Of a DNA stretch of 44,838 nt, positions 16,038 to 25,379 are shown one piece after another; within the stretch, counting starts at the first letter, position 1; the number at the start of each line of letters is the position of its first letter. Source of the stretch: Thiomicrorhabdus sp. zzn3. Its GTDB lineage: Bacteria; Pseudomonadota; Gammaproteobacteria; Thiomicrospirales; Thiomicrospiraceae. A program made the translations under genes and the position numbers. The notes beneath the pieces are model-generated. The model did no database searches. It was not told the DNA's origin and was given only the letters and a program-made list of their open reading frames with translations. Location: NCBI RefSeq assembly GCF_029767755.1, contig NZ_JARUQS010000003.1, forward strand, positions 1 to 44,838. The letters are read 5' to 3'.

Positions 16038-17003
16038 TTATTGAAAATCCAGCACCTTGGGATGAGCGTTCAACCAACTCAGATACTTCTTCACCCCTTG
16101 CGCGACGCTGTGGAAATCACCGTCATAGCCGGCGTTGCGCAAAGCCGTATTATCCGCCTGGGTAAAACTCTGGTAAGCGCCTTTAAGATGTTCCGGAAAC
16201 GGAATATACTCGATCTCCCCTTTGCCGTGAAACTCGATAACCGCCTCGGCAATGTTCTTAAACGGCTCGGCCTGGGCCGGCCCCAGATTGAAAATACCGG
16301 ACTTCTGCGGATTCTGCATAAACCACAGGTTAACTTTGACCACATCCTCGATATAGACGAAATCGCGGCTCTGCATCCCCGCTTCATAGCCGTCATAAGC
16401 GCCGAACAGCTTCAGCTTTTCGCCGGCCAGCACCTGATTGTGCAGTTTGAAGGCCACACTCGCCATATCACCCTTATGCTGCTCGCGCGGGCCATAGACG
16501 TTAAAGTAACGAAAACCGACTACCTGACTCTCCGCGTGCGGCAGGATCTGGCGCACATATTGGTCAAACTGGAATTTGGAAAATCCGTACACGTTCAGCG
16601 GCTTTTCATACTCGCGCGACTCGATAAACGTCGGCCCGTCGCCATACACCGCGGCAGAAGAGGCATACAGAAACGGTATTTTCCGGTTCAGGCAATAGTT
16701 CAACAGATCTTTGGAATATTCGTAGTTGTTGTCCATAATATATTTGCCGTCCCACTCCGTGGTCGCGGAACAGGCCCCTTCATGGAAAACACACTCGATC
16801 TCAGGCAAGCCTTCTTCAGCAAAAATCCGTGTTTGAAAATCTTCCTTATCCAGATAATCGGCAAAGTCGCAGTCGGCCAGGTTAATGAACTTCTTACCGT
16901 TTTTGAGGTTATCGACCACCAGAATATCGGTACGCCCCATTTCGTTGAGCGCTTTGACAATATTCGATCCGATAAACCCGGCACCGCCTGTCACTACAAT
17001 CAT
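16038..17003 (-). CDS. hldD: ADP-L-glycero-D-manno-heptose 6-epimerase
   Basis: 321-aa extended SDR that converts ADP-D-glycero- to ADP-L-glycero-D-manno-heptose, the last step of LPS heptose synthesis. The Rossmann motif GGAGFIGSN is near residues 6-14. [16 protein letters not shown] and [14 protein letters not shown] are typical of Hld[13 protein letters not shown] carries the catalytic Y-x3-K, and [20 protein letters not shown] follows. It directly abuts waaC, which uses its product, and lies 19 bp after dgkA. Confidence 0.97.
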   Translation of the reverse strand: MIVVTGGAGFIGSNIVKALNEMGRTDILVVDNLKNGKKFINLADCDFADYLDKEDFQTRIFAEEGLPEIECVFHEGACSATTEWDGKYIMDNNYEYSKDLLNYCLNRKIPFLYASSAAVYGDGPTFIESREYEKPLNVYGFSKFQFDQYVRQILPHAESQVVGFRYFNVYGPREQHKGDMASVAFKLHNQVLAGEKLKLFGAYDGYEAGMQSRDFVYIEDVVKVNLWFMQNPQKSGIFNLGPAQAEPFKNIAEAVIEFHGKGEIEYIPFPEHLKGAYQSFTQADNTALRNAGYDGDFHSVAQGVKKYLSWLNAHPKVLDFQ

Positions 17004-17022
17004 TTTGTTACCTTTACTACTG

Positions 17023-17394
17023 TTAATTCATTAACTTTGAAATCAAAAACCCGCCCCATACCACGATGGCGACGAAAAAGGAGAGAAACACTGCGGCCGA
17101 TCCTTGATCTTTGGCGCGTCCCGACAGCTTATGGTATTCATCACCAATGCGGTCAACGACCGACTCAATCGCCGAATTAAGCAGCTCCACCACCAGCACA
17201 ATCAACAACACACCCAGCAGGATGGCGCGTTCCGAGGCGGTCTCTCCTAACCAAAACGCAAACGGGGCCAACACCACAACCAAAATCACTTCCTGGCGAA
17301 ACGCCGCCTCGTGCTTCCAAGTGGATTTAAACCCCTTCCAAGAGTAGCCGGCCGCATAAATAACACGCTTCAAACCACTGTGTGGCGACTTCAT
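17023..17394 (-). CDS. dgkA: Diacylglycerol kinase
   Basis: 123-aa integral membrane kinase, the usual prokaryotic DgkA size, with three transmembrane helices. The amphipathic N-terminus ([18 protein letters not shown]) is followed by EAAFRQE and the signature [17 protein letters not shown] with the catalytic glutamate and asparagine. It phosphorylates diacylglycerol to phosphatidic acid. Its ATG overlaps the TGA of the phosphoethanolamine transferase gene. This fits the chemistry, because transferring phosphoethanolamine from phosphatidylethanolamine leaves diacylglycerol. Confidence 0.96.
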   Translation of the reverse strand: MKSPHSGLKRVIYAAGYSWKGFKSTWKHEAAFRQEVILVVVLAPFAFWLGETASERAILLGVLLIVLVVELLNSAIESVVDRIGDEYHKLSGRAKDQGSAAVFLSFFVAIVVWGGFLISKLMN

Positions 17395-19004
17395 TGTAAC
17401 CCCTTGTCGTAATCTTTACCGTAAATCACTCTCGGACTTGGCTGGTATTCCGCAGAACACAGCGAGTGGACAGGCCTGTTCAAACTGCTTTCCACCTGCA
17501 TAAAACAGAGACCAAAATGGAAATAATCGTCCAGCATAAACGGCTGTTGCAAACGTGAGCCGAGCCTGCGATCAAAAACCTCAAATGCAGATTGATACGC
17601 CGCATTACGCCAGAGCACAAACGGAATTTCAAGCATGTTTTTGGTCACCCCGTCCGGACCGTGGCCTTTAAAGTCTTTGCTGTCGTAAACTTCTTCGCCG
17701 TGATCGGCAAAAAAGCTCAACGCCGCCGCCTCGGAATGCGATTGCAACTGCGCCAAAATCTCCCCGAGTACAAAGTCGGTATAGCGCACTGAGTTGTCGT
17801 ACTCATTAATATATTGCAATTCGGTGTCGGATAATTCCTCTCGATAACCGCGAGCTCCGTCTGCATTATTAAATACGGAAAATTCTGGCGGATAACGGTT
17901 GCGATACTGAAGATGGCTGCCCATCAAATGCACAAAAATCACTTTATGCGTTGCCGAATCTTGCAGAGCCCGCTTAACATAAGGCAACAGATAACCGTCA
18001 TAACGGTGGTCTTCCACCCCGTGAAAATCATGACTGATAAAATGTGACTCATCCGCTAAAGAGGCAATCGCCGAGGTGGGAACCCGCAATGGCTGTTGAT
18101 TGGAAATCCACCAGGTTTTAAAGCCGGCTTTCTTAACCGCACCGAGCAGACTGATCGCCTCCTGTTCACGCATACCGTTTCTCAGAGAGGCTTCGGTCAA
18201 TGATACCGACAAAGAAGGCCGTGTCTGCGCAAACGCAGAGACCACGTTATCAAACTTCAGAAGTTGATCACTGTAACGTTGCAAGTTCGGCGTCGTATTT
18301 CGGCTGTAACCATACAGACCGAGATGGTTACGATTCATCGACTCCCCGATCACCACCACATAGGTTTGCGGTAACTCGCTGTTTTTTGTTGCCGTGAATA
18401 CTTTATTCTCATAAAGCCTTTGGCGCGCTTGGATCACCTCTTCCAACGAGTCGCGATTGTTAAAATAATCGATGCCTACGCCGGCAAATCCCGGAATGGT
18501 ATCAAATGTCCGGTCGCGCTGCACAATCTGCTGGATAGCGACCACCACCATTAACACCCCTAAAAACGCCACCACTTTTTCCCGACGACGCTCTATCGCC
18601 CTGAAGGTCAGCTTGCGTAATGAGAAATAGACTACTGTCAGGTAAAACGCCAACAACAGGACATTTTCCACCGACGCATAGGCAACCAGAAACTCCAACG
18701 CTTCATGGGTATCCGTTAGCACCATTGCTTCAAAGGTCGCACTGGTAAACACGCCGCCGAAGGTGACTGCATACAGAATGTCAAATGCCCCGGACAACGC
18801 CATCAGCGACATGACAAACAATAAAAACTTCTGCAGCACGGTATGACGAAATAGATACGCCAAACCACCGATCATCAACAGCCATCCCAGACGGGCATTC
18901 AATTCCGAACCACGCACAAACTCGACATAACTGTAGGTAACGACCAGCGGAAAAAAGAAGATGAAAAATACCGCCCACCAATGAGATTGGAATATTCTAC
19001 TCAC
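17391..19004 (-). CDS. Lipid A/LPS phosphoethanolamine transferase (EptA-like)
   Basis: 537 aa with the GTG start at 19002-19004, chosen because AAAGGA lies about 7 bp upstream. An in-frame TTG at 19065-19067 would add 21 residues without a ribosome site. Five hydrophobic segments occupy the first 180 residues or so. A periplasmic alkaline-phosphatase/sulfatase domain follows, with GESMNRNHLGLYGY near residue 220 (nucleophile region), HLMGSH, and the metal ligands in FADHGEE near 432 and KGHG. Such enzymes move phosphoethanolamine from phosphatidylethanolamine to lipid A or core sugars; which acceptor is used here is not clear. It is the first gene of the leftward run and overlaps dgkA. Confidence 0.85.
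   Translation of the reverse strand: MSRIFQSHWWAVFFIFFFPLVVTYSYVEFVRGSELNARLGWLLMIGGLAYLFRHTVLQKFLLFVMSLMALSGAFDILYAVTFGGVFTSATFEAMVLTDTHEALEFLVAYASVENVLLLAFYLTVVYFSLRKLTFRAIERRREKVVAFLGVLMVVVAIQQIVQRDRTFDTIPGFAGVGIDYFNNRDSLEEVIQARQRLYENKVFTATKNSELPQTYVVVIGESMNRNHLGLYGYSRNTTPNLQRYSDQLLKFDNVVSAFAQTRPSLSVSLTEASLRNGMREQEAISLLGAVKKAGFKTWWISNQQPLRVPTSAIASLADESHFISHDFHGVEDHRYDGYLLPYVKRALQDSATHKVIFVHLMGSHLQYRNRYPPEFSVFNNADGARGYREELSDTELQYINEYDNSVRYTDFVLGEILAQLQSHSEAAALSFFADHGEEVYDSKDFKGHGPDGVTKNMLEIPFVLWRNAAYQSAFEVFDRRLGSRLQQPFMLDDYFHFGLCFMQVESSLNRPVHSLCSAEYQPSPRVIYGKDYDKGLQ
17467..17482. repeat. CAGGCCTG palindrome, copy 10
   Basis: TGGACAGGCCTGTTCA in the phosphoethanolamine transferase gene, nearly a full 16-bp match. 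It is read as L-N-R-P-V, the third possible codon frame. Confidence 0.75.
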
Positions 19005-19123
19005 TGCAATCCTTTGACCAAATGACAAAAATATTACACCGCGAATTCTATCATTTAGCGCTTCCAAAAGGTTAAAATAAGCCCTTTATTTCCCTTTCGG
19101 AACAACCGGTAGATCATCATTAT

Positions 19124-19786
19124 ATGGAACAGTTGCAAAGCAAATGGGGTCGTTTTAAAGCGCACTTGGAAGCCTGGCTGGTTGATCATGAAATTTTGCG
19201 CGCCCTCTATCGCAACTTTTACCGCCTTTCCGGCAAGGCGTACCGCAGCAACCACCCCTCTCCGGCTTTCATTAAAAAACTGCATCAGAAATACGGCATC
19301 AAAACCATTATCAGCCTGCGACGTGCTGATGACAGTGGGCAATACAAACTGGAAAAAGAAGCTTGTGACAAATACGGCATCACCTTAATCAACCACCCGA
19401 TGTCATCACGCTCCCTGCCGGATGTCGAAAAAGTACTGCAAGCCAAACAGATTCTGGAGGCAGCGGAATACCCCATACTGATTCACTGCAAATCCGGTGC
19501 CGACCGGGCGGGCCTGATGAGCGTTTTCTACGAACTGTTTATGGAACATAAACCGATTGAGGAGGCTTTACAGCAGCTAAGCATGAAATACGGGCATTTT
19601 CGCTGGGCGGAAACGGGAAAATTGGATTACTTTTTTGACGAGTACTTGGCCTATCGTGCCAACCATCCTGAAACAGAGTTTCTCGACTGGCTGCAAAACC
19701 ACTATGACAAACCGGAACTCAATAAACGCTTTCATAGCGCGGGTTGGGCTAATATAGTGGTGAACAAGATTTTGAGACGCGAATAA
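19124..19786 (+). CDS. Dual-specificity/tyrosine-type (Cx5R) phosphatase
   Basis: 220 aa. The cysteine-phosphatase loop is HCKSGADRAG with C122 and R128. An N-terminal YRSNHPSP and IISLRRADDSGQY match the start of DSP-like folds. It is not recognised as a known named gene. Relatives act on phosphoproteins, or on lipid and sugar phosphates, as in the PTPMT1-type phosphatidylglycerophosphate phosphatases. Being 6 bp before msbA and divergent from the LPS genes favours a lipid or LPS phosphate substrate, but this is inference. No strong ribosome site precedes the ATG. Confidence 0.72.
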   Translation: MEQLQSKWGRFKAHLEAWLVDHEILRALYRNFYRLSGKAYRSNHPSPAFIKKLHQKYGIKTIISLRRADDSGQYKLEKEACDKYGITLINHPMSSRSLPDVEKVLQAKQILEAAEYPILIHCKSGADRAGLMSVFYELFMEHKPIEEALQQLSMKYGHFRWAETGKLDYFFDEYLAYRANHPETEFLDWLQNHYDKPELNKRFHSAGWANIVVNKILRRE

Positions 19787-19792
19787 ACCGGC

Positions 19793-21535
19793 ATGCTCGA
19801 TAAACACACATTAACCCTCTACAAACGTCTACTGACTTACATTAAACCTTACTGGAAAGTGGTTTCGGTCACGCTGATTGCCCTAGCCTTGGCTGCCGCG
19901 ATGGAACCGATGATGCCTGCCCTGCTCAAACCTCTGGTGGACGACAGTCTAATCGCCAAGGATCCACAGGCGATTACCACCATTCCCCTACTGATCATGC
20001 TGGTGTTTGTAATTAAAGGACTCGCCGAATACGCCAGCAAAGTCGCCAGCGAATGGGTGGCGCACAAAGCGATTTTGGCGATTCGTGCGGAAATGTTTGC
20101 CAAAATGAACAATCTGCCACAACAGGTTCACCATGACTACACCACCGGCAAACTGCTCTCTAAAATCACCTACGACGTCCCGCAGGTAGGCGCCTCACTC
20201 AGTCAGGCGTGGATCATTATCATCCGCGACACTCTGATTATTATCGGGTTGGTCGGTTTTCTGCTCTACACTTCATGGCAACTCACCCTGCTGATGCTGA
20301 TTATCGGACCGGTCATCGCCTTTATTATCGATCGCGCCAGCCGCTTGATGCGCCAATCCAGTAAATCCATGCAAAACAGCATGGGCGAGCTCACCCAGCG
20401 CCTTGAAGAAGGCCTAAACGGCCATAAAGAAATCAAGATCTACGGCGCCGAGCACTACGAACAAGCGCGTTTTCACAACACCGCCGAAACCCTCAGAAAA
20501 CACACTATGGATGTAGTCAAGGTATCCGCCGCCAATGTACCGATGGTGCAAATGCTGGCCGCCATCGCCCTGGCCGGTGTCCTCTATGCCGCGTCGGTGA
20601 TGTCGGCACAGGATCTCTTCACCCCCGGTGAGTTCATCGCCTTCATTACCGCTATGGCGATGATTTTTGAACCCATCCGCCGCCTCACCAATATCAACGC
20701 CACCATTCAGAAAGGTATGGCGGCGGCCGAGAGTATCTTCGAACTGCTCGACTTGGATGAAGAACCGAATACGGGTCACAAAGTATTGACCGAAGTGAAT
20801 GGCCAAATAGAGTTTAAAGAGGTGACTTTCCATTATGCTGGCAGTGACACCCCGGCACTGGCGAGCTTTAGCTTAACTCTGCCGGCCAAACAAACCATCG
20901 CACTCGTCGGACAGTCCGGTAGCGGCAAATCGACCTTGGCCAATCTGATCACGCGGTTTTACCAGCCTCAAAAAGGTCAAATTTTCCTGGACGGCACACC
21001 GATCAATGACATCGAGCTTCACCATCTACGCGATCAAATCGCCTATGTCAGCCAAAACGTGGTGCTATTTAATGACACGCTTGCCGCCAATATCGCTTAC
21101 GGCCGTGATGACGTTTCCGAAGCAGACATTATTGCCGCAGCCAAAGCCGCCCATGCTTGGGAGTTCATCGAAAAATTACCTGAAGGCCTGCAAAGCGTCG
21201 TCGGCGACCAGGGAGCGAGCCTGTCCGGGGGCCAGCGCCAACGCATCGCCATCGCCCGTGCGTTCTTGAAAAATGCTCCGATCCTGATTATGGACGAAGC
21301 CACCTCCGCGCTCGACAATCAAAGTGAACAGATGATTCAGAAGGCCATGGAAACACTACGCAAAGACCGTACAGTCATTATTATCGCTCACCGCTTAAGC
21401 ACCATAGAGAACGCGGATCAAATTGCCGTTTTGGATCATGGCCACTTGGTTGAGCTCGGATCGCACCAAGCGTTGTTGCAACAAAACGGGCTCTATGCGA
21501 ACCTCTATCAACAAGGGGATTCGATTAATGGCTAA
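19793..21535 (+). CDS. msbA: Lipid A export ABC transporter MsbA
   Basis: 580-aa half-transporter. An N-terminal six-helix membrane domain is followed by an ATPase domain with Walker [10 protein letters not shown] (373-381), signature [10 protein letters not shown] (from 477), Walker [13 protein letters not shown] (from 498) and the H-loop IIAHRLST. The homodimer flips core-lipid A across the inner membrane. The length matches E. coli MsbA (582 aa). The neighbouring lipid A acyltransferase gene overlaps its end, which supports MsbA over a general exporter. Confidence 0.94.
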   Translation: MLDKHTLTLYKRLLTYIKPYWKVVSVTLIALALAAAMEPMMPALLKPLVDDSLIAKDPQAITTIPLLIMLVFVIKGLAEYASKVASEWVAHKAILAIRAEMFAKMNNLPQQVHHDYTTGKLLSKITYDVPQVGASLSQAWIIIIRDTLIIIGLVGFLLYTSWQLTLLMLIIGPVIAFIIDRASRLMRQSSKSMQNSMGELTQRLEEGLNGHKEIKIYGAEHYEQARFHNTAETLRKHTMDVVKVSAANVPMVQMLAAIALAGVLYAASVMSAQDLFTPGEFIAFITAMAMIFEPIRRLTNINATIQKGMAAAESIFELLDLDEEPNTGHKVLTEVNGQIEFKEVTFHYAGSDTPALASFSLTLPAKQTIALVGQSGSGKSTLANLITRFYQPQKGQIFLDGTPINDIELHHLRDQIAYVSQNVVLFNDTLAANIAYGRDDVSEADIIAAAKAAHAWEFIEKLPEGLQSVVGDQGASLSGGQRQRIAIARAFLKNAPILIMDEATSALDNQSEQMIQKAMETLRKDRTVIIIAHRLSTIENADQIAVLDHGHLVELGSHQALLQQNGLYANLYQQGDSING

Positions 21536-22475
21536 ACAATCCACTTCACCACAAAGCCCCGACTTCCAAAAGCGGTTTTTATTGCCCCAGTTTTGGGGGA
21601 TCTGGTTAGGGGCAGGCCTGCTCAGATTGCTGAGCCTGATACCGTATCCCTTCAAGCTCCACACAGGCAAAGCCCTGGGCAAACTGCTGTTCTTGATCGC
21701 GGCAAAACGCAAGCGATTAGCTAAAGCCAATATTGACTTATGCTTCCCTGAAAAAAACGAAGATGAACGTCGCGACCTGGTCAAAAAGCACTTTGAATCG
21801 CTCGGTATTGGCCTCATGGAAATGAGTTTGGCTTGGTATGGCGCTCACAAAAAAGATCATGCCCATGCCGCGGAACGAAACCTTGTCCGCTACATGGGTG
21901 AGGAACATCTCAGGGAAGCACAAGCGAGAGGCAAAGGCGTACTGATTCTTTCCCCCCACTTCACCACCTTGGAATTGACCGGACTGTTTGTCTCCTTTTT
22001 GACCCACTTCAATGCCGTGTACCGCCCACATGACAACCCGTTAATGGATTATCTAATTGCCAAAGGGCGTACCATTCTCTATAGCAACCAGCCTGCCGGC
22101 GTCCCGATTGCCAACAGTAATACCCGCGGCATGCTCAAAACTCTGAAAGCGGGTGGCAGCCTCGGATTCCTGCCTGACCAGCGCTACCGGGCCAAAGGGC
22201 ATATTGAAGTCCCGTTTTTCGACCATGCGGCGAAAAGCAATCCCGCCACTTCAAAAATTGCCAAGCTGACCGGCTGTGCGGTGGTACCGACCTTTACCCG
22301 CCGCCTGGATAACGGCACCTATGAAGTGGAATTCTTGCCGGCCTTGGATAATTTCCCCTCTGGAGATGACTATGCCGACACCTTGCGCCTGCATCAGCTT
22401 TACGAAGCGGAAATTCGCCACAACCCGGCTCAATATCTGTGGGTACACAACCGCTGGAATTTAAAAAACTATTAA
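21528..22475 (+). CDS. lpxL: Lipid A biosynthesis acyltransferase (LpxL/HtrB family)
   Basis: 315-aa late acyltransferase. The start is ATG 21528-21530, which overlaps the end of msbA by 8 bp and has AAGGGG at a good distance; longer in-frame readings run inside msbA and lack a site. A hydrophobic anchor precedes the catalytic H-x4-E in SPHFTTLE. The LGFLPDQ and VPTFTRRL blocks follow, and the C-terminus WVHNRWN corresponds to the conserved family end. It adds a secondary acyl chain to Kdo2-lipid IVA at the inner membrane. Whether it transfers to the 2' or 3' position cannot be told. A terminator follows 45 bp later. Confidence 0.85.
   Translation: MAKQSTSPQSPDFQKRFLLPQFWGIWLGAGLLRLLSLIPYPFKLHTGKALGKLLFLIAAKRKRLAKANIDLCFPEKNEDERRDLVKKHFESLGIGLMEMSLAWYGAHKKDHAHAAERNLVRYMGEEHLREAQARGKGVLILSPHFTTLELTGLFVSFLTHFNAVYRPHDNPLMDYLIAKGRTILYSNQPAGVPIANSNTRGMLKTLKAGGSLGFLPDQRYRAKGHIEVPFFDHAAKSNPATSKIAKLTGCAVVPTFTRRLDNGTYEVEFLPALDNFPSGDDYADTLRLHQLYEAEIRHNPAQYLWVHNRWNLKNY
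21609..21624. repeat. CAGGCCTG palindrome, copy 11
   Basis: GGGGCAGGCCTGCTCA near the start of the lpxL-type gene, read as G-A-G-L-L-R. Confidence 0.55.
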
Positions 22476-22520
22476 ATTGAACTCACGTTTTCTCAACCAA
22501 AAACTGAGTAAACAGACATA

Positions 22521-22560
22521 AAAAAGCCGCTGAAGATGCCATTATCTTCAGCGGCTTTTT
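22521..22560. terminator. Bidirectional intrinsic terminator between lpxL-type and zinc-finger genes
   Basis: A 17-bp perfect inverted repeat (22521-22537 with 22544-22560) with stem GCCGCTGAAGAT, flanked by A and T runs, serves both convergent transcripts. Confidence 0.93.
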
Positions 22561-22577
22561 TATTGGCCCGTTAAAAC

Positions 22578-22593
22578 CCAACAGGCCTGGTCA
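22578..22593. repeat. CAGGCCTG palindrome, copy 12, at a convergent junction
   Basis: CCAACAGGCCTGGTCA in the spacer between the terminator and the zinc-finger gene, outside any coding sequence. Confidence 0.75.
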
Positions 22594-22605
22594 AAACGGT
22601 TGTGG

Positions 22606-22815
22606 TTAGTGGGCAGAATGATCCGGATCCCAATCCTTTAAAACATATTCCGCACCGCAGTAAGGACACTTCGCTTTGCCGGTCTCTTCAATCGGCAAAT
22701 AAACGCGCGGGTGCGAGTTCCACACACTCATTTCCGGGGTCGGACAATGCAAAGGCAGGTCGGCGTAGGTCACTTCGCAGTGCTTTTCTGAGTTGGTTCT
22801 GTTTTGTTCGCTCAT
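22606..22815 (-). CDS. CHCC-type zinc-finger protein
   Basis: 69-aa protein with the four probable zinc ligands C24, H35, C50 and C53 (HCPTPEMSVWNSHPRVYLPI, then KCPYCGAEY). This is the zf-CHCC pattern, related to the mitochondrial complex I subunit NDUFS6. The bacterial role is not established. The ATG has AAGGAGAA about 7 bp upstream. It follows ilvE, a pairing seen in other gammaproteobacteria, and probably shares its transcript. The shared bidirectional terminator lies beyond its stop. Confidence 0.88.
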   Translation of the reverse strand: MSEQNRTNSEKHCEVTYADLPLHCPTPEMSVWNSHPRVYLPIEETGKAKCPYCGAEYVLKDWDPDHSAH

Positions 22816-22838
22816 CTCATTCTCCTTTATTCAGCGAC

Positions 22839-23765
22839 TTAAGCCACCGTCGTCAACCACGCCATATGCTCCGGCGAGCGGCCATGAACAATATCAAAAT
22901 AGAGACTTTGCAGTTTTTCGGTAATCGGCCCACGGGAACCGGCACCGATCGGACGGTTATCCAGTTCACGAATCGGTGTGACTTCTGCGGCCGTTCCGGT
23001 AAAGAAGGCTTCATCCGCAATATAGACTTCATCACGGGTAATACGCTTCTCGCGTACTTCAATACCCTGCTCTTTGGCTAACTGCATAATGGTTTTACGG
23101 GTAATACCATCCAAACATGAAGTCAGCTCAGGCGTATACAACACACCATCTTTCACCATAAAGAAGTTTTCCCCCGACCCTTCAGACACATAACCGTCCA
23201 CATCCAGCAACAGCGCTTCATCACAACCATGGCTGACCGCTTCCTGCAACGCCAGCATGGAGTTCATATATTGACCATTTGATTTGGCTTTGGTCATAGT
23301 CACATTCACATGGTGACGCGTATAGGAAGATGTTGCGATTTTGATGCCGCGAGTCAGATTCTCTTCACCCATATAGGCGCCCCACTCCCAGGCAGCCACC
23401 ATGACATGAACTTTCAAATTGTCGGCACGCAAGCCCATCCCTTCCGAACCATAAAAGGCCATGGGTCGAATATAAGCCGATTTCAAACCATTTTCACGTA
23501 CCGCTGCACGCTGAGCTTCGTTCAAAGTCTCTTTATCAAATGGCATCGCCATATTCATAATTTTAGAGGAGTTAATCAAACGATCTGTATGCGCGTCCAG
23601 ACGGAAAATTGAGGTTCCCTGCTCCGCTTCATACGCGCGCACCCCTTCAAAGACACCCATTCCATAATGCAGTGTATGGGTCAACACGTGTACTTTAGCC
23701 TCACGCCAAGGTACCATCTCCCCATCCAACCAAATGAGACCGTCTCTATCCGCCATCGTTTGCAT
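22839..23765 (-). CDS. ilvE: Branched-chain amino acid aminotransferase
   Basis: 308-aa class IV PLP transaminase, last step of valine, leucine and isoleucine synthesis. Recognised from GLIWLDGEMVPWREAKVHVL, HYGMGVFEGVRAY, the lysine region TMTKAKSNGQYMNS, DGYVSEGSGENFF and FFTGTAAEVTPI. The start chosen is ATG 23763-23765 (MQTMADRDG) with GGAGTG 6 bp upstream; an upstream in-frame start would add 13 hydrophobic residues not found in the family. It is divergent from argD across 400 bp. Confidence 0.95.
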   Translation of the reverse strand: MQTMADRDGLIWLDGEMVPWREAKVHVLTHTLHYGMGVFEGVRAYEAEQGTSIFRLDAHTDRLINSSKIMNMAMPFDKETLNEAQRAAVRENGLKSAYIRPMAFYGSEGMGLRADNLKVHVMVAAWEWGAYMGEENLTRGIKIATSSYTRHHVNVTMTKAKSNGQYMNSMLALQEAVSHGCDEALLLDVDGYVSEGSGENFFMVKDGVLYTPELTSCLDGITRKTIMQLAKEQGIEVREKRITRDEVYIADEAFFTGTAAEVTPIRELDNRPIGAGSRGPITEKLQSLYFDIVHGRSPEHMAWLTTVA

Positions 23766-23973
23766 GCAAATCACTCCAAAAAATGAATACAAAATTAAAA
23801 TCAAGTCGCTTATTTTATCCTAATTCTCTTTGAATTTAAGCGCATAATTTCATCAATTTAGTGATTTTTTCTATTAAAAACCCATTAACCTCTTTTTTAT
23901 TCTGGCCAGGTCATAGCCAAGCCACAATGGCTCTTAGCATTCAACAGCAATCCCTCTGGCCCTCATCAGCCCC

Positions 23974-24001
23974 TTGATATTTCATCCAGTTACGATAAAA
24001 T
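23974..24001 (+). promoter_or_regulatory. Probable sigma70 promoter for the argD leader
   Basis: TTGATA (23974-23979), a 16-bp spacer and TAAAAT (23996-24001) predict a start near 24008, about 20 bases before the structured element at 24028. A partial dyad of TTGAA/TTCAA arms lies at the start site. The rest of 23766-23970 shows no gene or clear signal. Confidence 0.5.
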
Positions 24002-24007
24002 CATTCT

Positions 24008-24120
24008 TTTGAAATTTTAAATTCAAGAAAAAGCAACCTCATAGCCGAGTCATACTAAGCACTTCGTCTTTTTATGCAAATGATCTCCGCATCACTTGGC
24101 TAAATGGTTGCTTTTTTGTT
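24008..24120 (+). ncRNA. Structured leader or small RNA upstream of argD
   Basis: AAAAAGCAACC (24028-24038) pairs perfectly with GGTTGCTTTTT (24106-24116), followed by a T run to 24117. An inner AGCC/GGCT stem (24043-24046 with 24098-24101) and an ATGC/GCAT hairpin (24074-24092) sit inside. The arms end in T runs on either strand, so it could terminate transcription both ways. It may be an attenuator for argD-argF, an ilvE-side terminator or an independent ~110-nt RNA. It matches no riboswitch I recognise. Confidence 0.4.
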
Positions 24121-24165
24121 TTTAAGCGTTGCGTGAAAACAATGTTTAAGAGGAAATAAACGCTC

Positions 24166-25350
24166 ATGTCTGATCACCTAATGAAGACCTATGCCAGACT
24201 GCCCGTCACTTTTGAAAAAGGGGCAGGCTCACTGTTACAAGATACAGACGGTAAAACCTATCTGGATGCAGTCAGCGGCATTGCAGTATGCAGTCTTGGA
24301 CATGCTCATCCTGCGGTCGCTGAAGCGATCTGCGAGCAGAGCCAAACGTTAATTCATACCTCCAACCTGTACCAAGTTGCCAATCAACAGGCCTTAGCGG
24401 ATAGATTGACCGACTTATCAGGTATGGACCGTGTGTTTTTCTGCAACTCCGGAGCGGAAGCCAATGAAACGGCATTGAAAATCGCACGCAAATACGGCCA
24501 TGAACAAGGCATCGAAAATCCCGCCGTAATCGTGATGGAAAACAGTTTTCACGGCAGAACTTTAGCCACACTTTCGGCCACTGGCAACTCAAAAGTGCAC
24601 GAGGGCTTTACCCCTTTAGTGGAAGGGTTTATCCGCGTGCCTTACGACGACATTGAAGCCGTTAAAGCACACAGCCAAAATACGAACATCGTGGCTATCT
24701 TAGTGGAACCGGTGCAAGGCGAAGGTGGCGTTCACGTTCCTCAAGACAACTATCTGACTGAACTCAGGGCGCTTTGTGACGCGCACAACTGGTTACTGAT
24801 GATTGATGAGATTCAAACCGGAATCGGACGTACCGGAAAATGGTTTGCCTTCCAGCATGAATCCATCACCCCCGATGTTATGACTCTGGCCAAAGCTCTC
24901 GGCAACGGTGTGCCAATTGGAGCCTGCTTAGCCAAAGGAAAGGCCGCTGAAGTATTGGCGCCAGGCAATCACGGCACTACATTTGGAGGCAACCCCCTCG
25001 CTTGTGCTGCTGGTTTAGCCGTATTAAACGCCATGACAGTCCACAATCATATCGACCATGTAGCCAAGAAAGGCGAACTGCTTTTGCAACGATTTAAAGA
25101 GGCTCTCGCAAATATAGATGGCGTCGTACAGATACGCGGCAAAGGATACATGATCGGCATCCAGCTAGACCGGCCATGCGGTGAACTCGTTACTCAAGCT
25201 TTACAAAAAGGCCTACTGATCAATGTCACCCGTACGGATACAGTACGATTGCTACCGGCATTTGTTATGACAGCGGAGCAAACCGACCAGCTGGTCAACG
25301 AATTAACACAACTTATTAAGGCATTTTTGGCCCAACCTGCCAACGCCTAA
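24166..25350 (+). CDS. argD: Acetylornithine aminotransferase
   Basis: 394-aa class III PLP aminotransferase of arginine synthesis; the same fold can also serve the lysine pathway (succinyl-diaminopimelate). Recognised from [68 protein letters not shown], and [14 protein letters not shown] with the PLP lysine. The ATG has AGAGGAAA upstream. argF follows 29 bp later and uses ornithine, which supports the arginine assignment. A degenerate palindrome (TCAACAGGCCTTAGCG) lies at about 24385-24400. Confidence 0.96.
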   Translation: MSDHLMKTYARLPVTFEKGAGSLLQDTDGKTYLDAVSGIAVCSLGHAHPAVAEAICEQSQTLIHTSNLYQVANQQALADRLTDLSGMDRVFFCNSGAEANETALKIARKYGHEQGIENPAVIVMENSFHGRTLATLSATGNSKVHEGFTPLVEGFIRVPYDDIEAVKAHSQNTNIVAILVEPVQGEGGVHVPQDNYLTELRALCDAHNWLLMIDEIQTGIGRTGKWFAFQHESITPDVMTLAKALGNGVPIGACLAKGKAAEVLAPGNHGTTFGGNPLACAAGLAVLNAMTVHNHIDHVAKKGELLLQRFKEALANIDGVVQIRGKGYMIGIQLDRPCGELVTQALQKGLLINVTRTDTVRLLPAFVMTAEQTDQLVNELTQLIKAFLAQPANA

Positions 25351-25379
25351 AGCAAAATCAAAAACTAAGAGGTCATTTT

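Noticed and set aside
15603-17180. Long open frame of 525 codons on the plus strand.
   Set aside because: It is antisense to hldD and waaC, which are certain genes, and its translation has no recognisable domain; it is an effect of codon bias.
22578-22593. The CAGGCCTG palindrome as an intrinsic terminator.
   Set aside because: None of the copies has a T run, and at two junctions a normal terminator is already present.
24009-24026. TTGAA...TTCAA dyad as an ArgR operator.
   Set aside because: The arm spacing is 8 bases instead of the spacing in the usual ARG box, and only one weak copy was found.
24074-24103. Nine-codon leader peptide before argD.
   Set aside because: It lacks a ribosome site and contains no arginine or branched-chain regulatory codons, so peptide-based attenuation is not supported.
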